Source of the DNA: Flavobacteriaceae bacterium
GTDB lineage: Bacteria; Bacteroidota; Bacteroidia; Flavobacteriales; Flavobacteriaceae
Direction of reading: 5' to 3'
Length of the DNA: 5,129 nt
Assembly: GCA_030618945.1 (NCBI GenBank)
Contig: JAUXCI010000202.1
Location: forward strand, 1 to 5,129
In this document: one piece after another, positions 1 to 5,129 of the stretch
Layout of the letters: every line of letters starts with the position of its first letter
How positions within the stretch are numbered: position 1 is the stretch's first letter
Made by a program: the position numbers and the translations under genes
The notes under the pieces: generated by a model
What the model saw: only the letters and a program-made list of their open reading frames with translations
What the model was told of the DNA's origin: nothing
Databases searched by the model: none

Positions 1-40
1 CCCACCTGTTGGCTGGTTTGCGCCTTAATAACGCGTGAAG

Positions 41-74
41 TGATACATTTAATGCTATATTGCAGCATTTATCA
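41..74. repeat. Small inverted repeat with a bulge
   Basis: AATGCT (51-56) pairs with AGCATT (64-69) across a 7-base loop. Pairing can extend because TGATA (41-45) complements TATCA (70-74) if the five bases CATTT at 46-50 are looped out, giving 11 pairs in total. No T tract follows on either strand, so it is not a typical intrinsic terminator. It lies just upstream of the candidate promoter, so an operator role is possible, but chance is also plausible in AT-rich DNA. Confidence 0.25.
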
Positions 75-95
75 CCAAGACGAACGCTTTGTCCC

Positions 96-125
96 TTGCC
101 TCATAAATTTTTGTTAAAATCTTTG
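96..125 (+). promoter_or_regulatory. Possible Bacteroidota-type promoter for the DUF2911 operon
   Basis: TTG at 96-98 is followed after 19 bases by AATCTTTG at 118-125. The second element matches the Bacteroidota -7 consensus TAnnTTTG at five of six defined positions, and the spacing fits the usual TTG-N17-23 arrangement. Transcription would start near 130-135 and give a leader of about 55-60 bases. Such weak matches occur often by chance in AT-rich DNA. An alternative -7 like element, TAATTTTA, lies at 156-163 with no good -33 partner. Confidence 0.3.
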
Positions 126-190
126 GCAATCAATTTAGGATACAAGGAATTCATGTAATTTTAAAGGATTATTAACAAAAACTAAAAACT

Positions 191-1033
191 ATGCGAACCA
201 AATTACTTACACTAGTACTGATCATGAGCGCTTTTACTTTTCAGGCTCAAATCAAAACACCGGCACCAAGCCCTTCAGCTAAAATCGAACAAGCCATTGG
301 CTTAACTGATGTCTCAGTTGATTATTCACGTCCTGCTGTGCGCGGAAGAACTATTTATGGAGATCTTGTTCCTTATGGCAAATTATGGAGAACGGGTGCC
401 AATATGAGAACCAAATTCACTACCAGTACTGATTTAAGTATTGAAGGAGAGGACTTAAAAAAAGGTTCTTATGCCATCTTAACCATTCCTAATAAAGATA
501 CTTGGGATGTTATTTTTTACACAGAATACGAGGCTGGTGGAGCTCCAGCAACCTTAGACGAAAGCAAAGTTGCCGTAAAAGTTACTGTCAAAGCACATCC
601 AATGACTGGCAATATGGAAAATTTTACTTTTGGATTTAATAATTTATCAGATGGTTCTTCAGGAATGATGCATATCATGTGGGAAAAAACCAGAGTTTCA
701 TTAAAAATCGAAACACCAACTGACGCAATTGCGACTAAAAGTATAGATAAGGTAATTGCAGGGCCTTCTGCTAATGATTATTTTGGTGCTGCTAGTTATT
801 ACCGCAGTTCAGGTAAGGACCTCAATAAGGCATTGGAATGGGTTACTAAAGCCGTTGAAATGAATCCTGATGCTTTCTGGATGTCACGTCAAAAGTCTTT
901 GATTCAAGCCGATTTAGGAGATAAAAAAGGTGCTATTGCAACTGCACAAACTTCTCTAGCTGTTGCTGAAAAAGCCGGGAACGCTGATTATGTTAAAATG
1001 AATAAGGAATCAATCGCTGAATGGAGCAAATAA
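191..1033 (+). CDS. Exported DUF2911 protein with C-terminal TPR-like helices (long form)
   Basis: This 280-residue protein has an N-terminal signal peptide (about residues 1-19, basic RTK then a hydrophobic stretch, likely cut after Ala19 before Gln20), so it should be periplasmic or surface exposed. Residues about 25-175 are a DUF2911 domain. Its hallmarks are SRPxxxGR (46-52), the block around LVPYGKLWRTGAN (59-71) and a late MWEK (163-166). After a short linker, residues about 195-275 are helical and TPR-like, with alternating Ala, Leu and aromatic residues and NPDAFW at 225-230. The function of DUF2911 is not established. The start at 191 is chosen because it opens the signal peptide; an upstream ATG at 153 is followed at once by a stop. 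It is the first gene of a two-gene operon with a paralogue. The family call is firm; the cellular role is unknown. Confidence 0.9.
   Translation: MRTKLLTLVLIMSAFTFQAQIKTPAPSPSAKIEQAIGLTDVSVDYSRPAVRGRTIYGDLVPYGKLWRTGANMRTKFTTSTDLSIEGEDLKKGSYAILTIPNKDTWDVIFYTEYEAGGAPATLDESKVAVKVTVKAHPMTGNMENFTFGFNNLSDGSSGMMHIMWEKTRVSLKIETPTDAIATKSIDKVIAGPSANDYFGAASYYRSSGKDLNKALEWVTKAVEMNPDAFWMSRQKSLIQADLGDKKGAIATAQTSLAVAEKAGNADYVKMNKESIAEWSK
1023..1026 (+). promoter_or_regulatory. Shine-Dalgarno-like GGAG for the short DUF2911 gene
   Basis: GGAG lies within the last codons of the upstream gene. The gap is eight bases to the ATG at 1035, 11 to that at 1038 and 14 to that at 1041. The spacing favours the first ATG. 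Many Bacteroidota genes do not depend on such sites, so the match may be incidental. Confidence 0.35.
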
Positions 1034-1034
1034 T

Positions 1035-1532
1035 ATGATGATGAAAACATTAAATTTCTTAGTTGCCTTATTATTAGTTACCGGGATTAGTTGTGCACAA
1101 AAGAGCCCAAGGGTTCAAACCGACGGAACCGTTAACGGAATAAAAGTGATGATTGATTACGGAGCACCAAGCGTAAAAGGTAGAACCGTTTGGGGTGGGC
1201 TCGAAAAGTACGGTGTAGTTTGGCGCGCAGGTGCCAATGAAAACACCACTATTTCTTTTGATAAGGATGTTAAAATTTCGGGGAAATCACTTGCAGCAGG
1301 TAAGTATGGGTTTTTTCTTATACCTAATGAAAACGGCGAATGGATTGCCATATTTAACAAAAAGAATGATGCATGGGGAAATTATTCCTATGATGAAGCT
1401 GATGACGCATTAAGGCTGACGATCAAAACTGAATTTGTGAATGATGTACAGGAACAATTGATGTACGCGGTTGATAATTCAGGAATCGTTTTTGCCTGGG
1501 ACAAAGCGAGAATAAGTATTCCTGTTGAATAA
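1035..1532 (+). CDS. Exported DUF2911 protein, single domain (short form)
   Basis: This 165-residue protein is mostly one DUF2911 domain (about residues 25-163). It shares with its upstream neighbour the DYxxPxVxGRT block (41-51), YGxxWRAGAN (59-68), the IPN turn (96-98) and a final WDKAR (155-159). It lacks the TPR-like tail. The N-terminus is a signal sequence ending ISCAQ. Cys20 in the context TGISC fits the broad lipobox pattern, so a lipoprotein is possible, but cleavage by signal peptidase I after Ala21 also fits. Only one base separates it from the previous stop. GGAG at 1023-1026 inside the upstream gene sits eight bases before the first of three consecutive ATGs (1035, 1038, 1041), so translation is probably coupled and the exact start is uncertain by one or two residues. 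The molecular function is unknown. Confidence 0.88.
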   Translation: MMMKTLNFLVALLLVTGISCAQKSPRVQTDGTVNGIKVMIDYGAPSVKGRTVWGGLEKYGVVWRAGANENTTISFDKDVKISGKSLAAGKYGFFLIPNENGEWIAIFNKKNDAWGNYSYDEADDALRLTIKTEFVNDVQEQLMYAVDNSGIVFAWDKARISIPVE

Positions 1533-1553
1533 GCAGTTTATTTTCTTAAACTT

Positions 1554-1585
1554 AAAAAAACCTCAAGCTTCTTGAGGTTTTTTTT
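1554..1585. terminator. Bidirectional intrinsic terminator between convergent units
   Basis: A seven-base stem, CCTCAAG (1561-1567) with CTTGAGG (1571-1577), encloses a CTT loop. It is flanked by seven A (1554-1560) and eight T (1578-1585), so either strand gives a hairpin followed by a U tract, and the A and T tracts can extend the stem. It starts 22 bases after the stop of the short DUF2911 gene and ends 18 bases before the stop of the convergent symporter gene. That position is what a shared terminator should have. Confidence 0.9.
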
Positions 1586-1602
1586 GTCTTCCATAAATGT
1601 CT

Positions 1603-3285
1603 TCAAATTGCGATGCCTTTCGGTTTCCTGCTGATAGTTTGGAACAAAATTGCCAAACTCATAACCAGAAAGCATCCCAATAAGTTTAGCCACAGATATG
1701 GAAGAAAGTCCATAAAATAAACGGCAATGATAATTAATTGCGTTAGAATTGCTGCAATAAACACAGCATTACCCCTTACCATTTTGATAAAAAATGCCAA
1801 TAGAAAAATTCCCAAAATATTACCATAAAAAATGGATCCTATTATATTGACCAACTGAATAAGATTGTCAAACAAATTCGCGATACTAGCAACCATAATA
1901 GCCAGGATCCCCCAGGCCAAGGTAAACCATTTGGTAGCCGTCACATAGTGCATGTCATTTTTCACAGAGGTCTCATTTCTTTTATACAAATCCATCGTTG
2001 TAGTTGCGGCTAGGGCGTTCAACTCAGAAGCAGTGGATGACATAGCCGCTGAAAGTATTACTGCTAACAGGAGCCCTATCAAACCACGCGGAAGGTTGTT
2101 TAAAATAAAATGAATAAACACATAATCCTTATCATTCACCTCCTGAGAAGGATCCGCCTTTAAAATTAATTCTTTAGCTGCAGTTCTTTGTTCAATTTCC
2201 TTATTATTGAGATATGTAATTTTTTCAACTATATGCTGATCCTCTGGATTTTCAGCATAAAAGAACTGTGCTTCTTTTTTCTGTAATTCTAATTCTTTAT
2301 GATCATTTTCAAGCTTGACAAAATCTTCTGAATAGGAAGAGTTCATAACTGCATTAGTGGCAGCAGGATTAAAATTCAATGGCGCCTCATTGAATTGATA
2401 AAATACAAATACCATGACGCCCACCAATAAAATAAAGAACTGCATTGGCACCTTTAAAAATCCGTTAAATAAGAGGCCCAACTGACTTTCACGAACAGAT
2501 TTTCCGGATAAATACCGTTGTACTTGAGATTGATCCGTTCCAAAATAAGATAACATTAAAAAAGTACCTCCTAGAAACCCTGTCCAAATTGTATATCTGT
2601 TATTCAAATCAAATGAAAAATCCAACACTTCCATTTTACCGCTCGCCCCTGCTATTTTGAGGGCTTTAGAAAAGGAAATATCCTGGGGCAAATAACTTAG
2701 AATAATAAAAAAGGCTGCAAACATTCCTATAAAAATAATGGCCATTTGCTGCTTTTGAGTTACACTCACGGCTTTAGTTCCACCACTCACGGTATAGATA
2801 ATTACAAGTACTCCAATAATAATATTAAGGGTTAACAAATCCCATCCCAAAACTGCAGAAAGAATAATAGCCGGCGCAAAAATGGTGATTCCAGCCGCCA
2901 AGCCCCTCTGTACCAGAAATAAAATTGCAGCTAAAGTTCTGGTTTTCTGATCAAACCTGCCTTCCAGATACTCATAGGCTGTATACACTTTTAATTTATG
3001 GTAAATAGGGATAAACACAACGCAGATGATAATCATTGCCAAGGGCAATCCAAAATAAAACTGAACAAATCCCATTCCGCTATGAAAAGCCTGTCCTGGT
3101 GTAGAAAGAAAAGTTATGGCACTGGCCTGGGTAGCCATAACGGACAGTCCAATGGTCCACCATTTGGCTTCGTTGCCTCCTTTGATAAAGTCATTTACAT
3201 CTTTACTCCCTTTGGTTTTTAAAGCACCATAAATTACTATAAAAAGTAATGTCACCAATAAAACTGACCAGTCTAATATTGTCAT
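1603..3285 (-). CDS. Sodium:solute symporter (SSS family), substrate unknown
   Basis: This is a 560-residue inner-membrane protein of the SSS (SLC5-like, LeuT-fold) family, which couples Na+ entry to uptake of sugars, sialic acid, amino acids or similar solutes. About 13 hydrophobic segments are visible, at roughly residues 5-22, 43-62, 70-97, 117-145, 150-168, 180-200, 231-250, 272-296, 399-418, 447-468, 472-500, 506-525 and 528-550. Family marks are GGNEAKWW (36-43), the broken helix around ATQASAITF (51-59), DQSQVQRYLS (251-260), and SAAMSSTAS (412-420) followed by TMDLYKR (430-436). Ser416 and Ser417 match the Na+-site serines of vSGLT by eye. A polar, charged insert of about 90 residues (298-388) separates two membrane segments. 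The start is fixed within eight codons by an in-frame TAA at 3307-3309. It lies 124 bases downstream of the deacetylase gene and is probably co-transcribed with it. Confidence 0.93.
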   Translation of the reverse strand: MTILDWSVLLVTLLFIVIYGALKTKGSKDVNDFIKGGNEAKWWTIGLSVMATQASAITFLSTPGQAFHSGMGFVQFYFGLPLAMIIICVVFIPIYHKLKVYTAYEYLEGRFDQKTRTLAAILFLVQRGLAAGITIFAPAIILSAVLGWDLLTLNIIIGVLVIIYTVSGGTKAVSVTQKQQMAIIFIGMFAAFFIILSYLPQDISFSKALKIAGASGKMEVLDFSFDLNNRYTIWTGFLGGTFLMLSYFGTDQSQVQRYLSGKSVRESQLGLLFNGFLKVPMQFFILLVGVMVFVFYQFNEAPLNFNPAATNAVMNSSYSEDFVKLENDHKELELQKKEAQFFYAENPEDQHIVEKITYLNNKEIEQRTAAKELILKADPSQEVNDKDYVFIHFILNNLPRGLIGLLLAVILSAAMSSTASELNALAATTTMDLYKRNETSVKNDMHYVTATKWFTLAWGILAIMVASIANLFDNLIQLVNIIGSIFYGNILGIFLLAFFIKMVRGNAVFIAAILTQLIIIAVYFMDFLPYLWLNLLGCFLVMSLAILFQTISRKPKGIAI

Positions 3286-3409
3286 TTTAAGGAGTATAAA
3301 ATTGCATTATTAAATAAAAAATGAGAATATATAAAGCATTCGCGATGAGCAAAAAAGTATATTCACTTTTCCATTTGTTGGAAACTGATTTTCGATTGTC
3401 GTTCATGTT
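3286..3409 (-). other. Gap between deacetylase and symporter genes
   Basis: This 124-base AT-rich spacer is long for two genes in one operon. It holds the dyad at 3368-3384 and, on the - strand, TACTTTTT followed by TG near 3345-3355, a partial match to a Bacteroidota -7 element without a clear -33 partner. The symporter ATG has no purine-rich Shine-Dalgarno site on its own strand. The region could allow a separate internal promoter or partial termination; neither is proven by the sequence. An imperfect dyad around TCGCGA (3337-3347) is also present. Confidence 0.45.
3368..3384. repeat. Short inverted repeat downstream of the deacetylase stop
   Basis: TTTCCA (3368-3373) and TGGAAA (3379-3384) are perfect complements across the five-base spacer TTTGT. 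In the direction of the - strand genes the dyad begins about 25 bases after the deacetylase stop and is followed, about ten bases later, by a run of six T. The stem is short and mostly A-T, so it would be at best a weak or leaky terminator. An operator half-site pair for symporter expression is the alternative. Confidence 0.3.
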
Positions 3410-5129
3410 TTATTTTTTTAATTCCGCTTCAAAATCATTTTTCCCAATAGAGATCATGTTAGTAAGTAATTTATATGCCCCTGGTACCCCGGCGGGTAAT
3501 TCCCTGAAAAATGACAAGCCAGTATAAATATAATGGCCTTTTCCATATTTAGCAACCAATAAACTTCCATCCATCGGGCCTCCTCCATTTTCTTCAAAAG
3601 ATAAGATCGGTGTAAATTCATCTGCCCATTTATTCGGAAAATACAATCCCCTTTCCTGAACCCATCCATCAAAATCCTTTGCTTCAATCTTATTAGGAAA
3701 GTTCATTATTTCATGTTCTTTTGCAAGAAAGGTAACCTTGGCATTCTCATCAGTAATTCTATCTCTTGAAACTTTTAGCATATACGGGGCCAAATTATCT
3801 TCAACTACCAAATTATGACTTGTATTGTATTGTACAATAACATTACCTCCATTATTCACATATTCTAAAATAGTGGCTTGCTTTATTTTGAGTTCCGGGA
3901 TCGTATTATATGCTCTGATCCCCATTATAACCGCATCATAATCATTTAACGAATTGGAAGTTATACTTTTAGGGTCAATTTCGGTGACATCATATCCTAT
4001 TTGTTTCAGATACTTAGGTACTTCATCACCTGCCCCTTTTATATAAGCAATAGATTGTCCTTTCTTGACAAGATTCAATCTTACCACCTTTGATTCGGCT
4101 GGTAGCAAAACCAATTGTCTTGGTATATGCGCATAGTCAATCTCGACTACTGATTTGTCATAGGCTTTCCCATTAACGGTAACAACAGGGTTTATAAATC
4201 CTTCACTCTGTTCCTTAGGTGGACTTACCATAAATAAAAATGATTGCTCCTCCCCCTTTTTCTCCAACTGAAAATCCAGCTGTTTTGGTTCAACCTGCCA
4301 TCCAACGGGCACCTTAAGTGCTAAGGATCCATCTATACTGTCGCGATAAGCTTTTACTTTAACAGGTATTTCTTTAGGCATAAACTCGTTAAAAATAACC
4401 ACTTTAGACCTTAATTCAGCTGCAATTTCCGGTACTATATCAAAGGGTTGGTAAACTTCACCTTTTACGGGGTCATTAAATTTGTATACTATGTCCTTTA
4501 TAAAATCTATTTGAGTACCATTAAAATCCATAATAAAAGCAAGCTTCATCTCTCTTATACTTGCCGGATTTCCAATTAAGGACTCGTCAGTTACTTTATA
4601 CATTCCCAGACTGCCTTTTTCGTTTAACCAATATGGTGATGTGATTTTGACGCCATCGGGAATAATTATTTCTTGTTCTTTTTTAAAGGACTCATTATTG
4701 ACTAAGTCCTGATTTATGTTGATCGAAACACCTTGTGGAATCAATTTAATGGCTTCTAAACGAATTTTTTGATCGCTTCGGTTAATCGCTTCTATTTTCA
4801 CCGAAACCGACTGATTAAGGGTTGCAGTTGCCTCATTCGCAACCCCTTCAAGATACAGGCCGGCACAAGAAGCAATAATGTCTTTAATTTGTTTGGATTT
4901 AAACGCTTTCCAATGTGCATCCTTTAAGTTCGCTATTAGTTTATAAGCTTCAAGCAATTGAGGAATACTTTTCGATGGATCTCTAAAATCAAAATCCCGT
5001 TCAACATTTTCCAAAATACGCAGTATATTCTCTCCTCCTTCAACTCTTGTCCAGCTTGTGTTTATTCCTTCAAATATATCTGAGCCTTCTGATAACTTAT
5101 CACCTTTAATCAATTCAACATATTCTTTA
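3410..5129 (-). CDS. PIG-L (LmbE-like) family deacetylase, C-terminal part, 5' end outside window
   Basis: The frame is open to the right edge and gives 572 residues (numbered here from the codon at 5128-5126), so the true start lies beyond the window. TTG at 5113 is only an internal codon. The visible part resembles the long C-terminal region of Bacteroidota PIG-L proteins, which usually total about 800-850 residues. It has a helical segment (about 35-95), then beta-rich immunoglobulin-like modules (about 100-330), then an alpha/beta GATase or ThuA-like domain (about 355-565). The last contains DYDAVIMGIRAYNT (396-409), NNGGNVIVQYNTS (425-437) and the Gly-rich GGGPMDGSLL (515-524). PIG-L enzymes are zinc-dependent N-acetyl hydrolases, but the catalytic domain with its HPDDE-type motif is N-terminal and not seen, so activity is inferred. 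Family members are normally exported. The symporter gene follows on the same strand, suggesting uptake of the released product. Confidence 0.8.
   Translation of the reverse strand, partial: KEYVELIKGDKLSEGSDIFEGINTSWTRVEGGENILRILENVERDFDFRDPSKSIPQLLEAYKLIANLKDAHWKAFKSKQIKDIIASCAGLYLEGVANEATATLNQSVSVKIEAINRSDQKIRLEAIKLIPQGVSININQDLVNNESFKKEQEIIIPDGVKITSPYWLNEKGSLGMYKVTDESLIGNPASIREMKLAFIMDFNGTQIDFIKDIVYKFNDPVKGEVYQPFDIVPEIAAELRSKVVIFNEFMPKEIPVKVKAYRDSIDGSLALKVPVGWQVEPKQLDFQLEKKGEEQSFLFMVSPPKEQSEGFINPVVTVNGKAYDKSVVEIDYAHIPRQLVLLPAESKVVRLNLVKKGQSIAYIKGAGDEVPKYLKQIGYDVTEIDPKSITSNSLNDYDAVIMGIRAYNTIPELKIKQATILEYVNNGGNVIVQYNTSHNLVVEDNLAPYMLKVSRDRITDENAKVTFLAKEHEIMNFPNKIEAKDFDGWVQERGLYFPNKWADEFTPILSFEENGGGPMDGSLLVAKYGKGHYIYTGLSFFRELPAGVPGAYKLLTNMISIGKNDFEAELKK

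Larger units (their letters stand above)
1..190. other. Left-edge intergenic region and leader of the DUF2911 operon
   Basis: No convincing gene lies here. The forward frame starting at base 1 is open for 38 codons to a TAA at 115-117, but its translation is Cys-rich and has no recognisable family, so it is not called. The stretch contains a dyad (41-74), a possible promoter (96-125) and an A-rich leader directly before the ATG at 191. That leader lacks a well-placed Shine-Dalgarno sequence: the nearest AAAGGA, at 163-168, is 22 bases upstream. This is common in Bacteroidota, where AT-rich unstructured leaders often replace a strong ribosome binding site. Confidence 0.6.

Noticed and set aside
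1..117. Open forward frame of 38 codons ending in TAA, possibly the tail of an upstream gene
   Set aside because: Its translation has four Cys in 38 residues and no recognisable family pattern, and a frame of this length is expected by chance. It cannot be excluded without the sequence to the left.
1157..1360. 67-codon frame on the - strand inside the short DUF2911 gene
   Set aside because: It lies fully antisense to a well-supported gene and has no recognisable domain, so it is a shadow frame.
1231..1413. 60-codon forward frame inside the short DUF2911 gene
   Set aside because: It overlaps the real gene in another frame and lacks any family signature or start context.
2998..3222. 74-codon forward frame opposite the N-terminal part of the symporter
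   Set aside because: It is antisense to strongly conserved membrane segments, and its composition is not protein-like.
3321..3527. 68-codon forward frame over the deacetylase-symporter gap
   Set aside because: About half of it lies antisense to the deacetylase C-terminus. It has no recognisable motif and no promoter or ribosome binding site.
3454..3687. 77-codon - strand frame within the deacetylase
   Set aside because: It is a shifted reading of the same coding strand and overlaps the conserved C-terminal domain.
3828..3839. Perfect 12-base palindrome TATTGTACAATA
   Set aside because: It lies within the codons of a conserved strand (VIVQYN) in the deacetylase and is far from any gene start, so coincidence is more likely than an operator.
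5111..5113. TTG as a possible start of the right-hand gene
   Set aside because: The frame continues upstream without a stop to the window edge, and the protein would lack its signal peptide and catalytic domain. The gene is better read as truncated by the window.

Overview
The window looks like chromosomal DNA from a member of the Bacteroidota, most likely a marine or soil Flavobacteriaceae. The support is AT-rich sequence, A-rich leaders without strong Shine-Dalgarno sites, signal peptides ending in Ala-Gln, and protein families typical of that group (two DUF2911 proteins, a long PIG-L type deacetylase tail, a Bacteroidota-style sodium:solute symporter). The family assignments come from recognising the sequences by eye, not from a database search.

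The layout is two convergent transcription units. On the + strand, after about 190 bases without a convincing gene, two exported DUF2911 proteins lie one base apart (191-1033 and 1035-1532). The first is the long form with a C-terminal TPR-like helical tail, and the second is the short form with the DUF2911 domain alone. On the - strand, a large gene enters from the right edge (end at 3410). It is read as the C-terminal two thirds of a PIG-L (LmbE-like) deacetylase whose catalytic N-terminus lies outside the window. It is followed after 124 bases by a 560-residue sodium:solute symporter (3285-1603). The two units meet at a compact hairpin flanked by A and T tracts (1554-1585), which should terminate transcription in both directions.

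The - strand pair suggests a small catabolic module: an exported deacetylase acts on an N-acetylated sugar or similar conjugate, and the symporter takes up the product with Na+. The substrate cannot be read from the sequence. The DUF2911 proteins have no established function, and their convergent position gives no direct link to the deacetylase and symporter.

I see no mobile element, CRISPR array, RNA gene or defence system, and no convincing evidence of a novel system. The most unusual points are the long/short DUF2911 pair, the roughly 90-residue polar insert in the symporter, the GATase-like domain without a nucleophile Cys in the deacetylase tail, and two small dyads in the intergenic regions.
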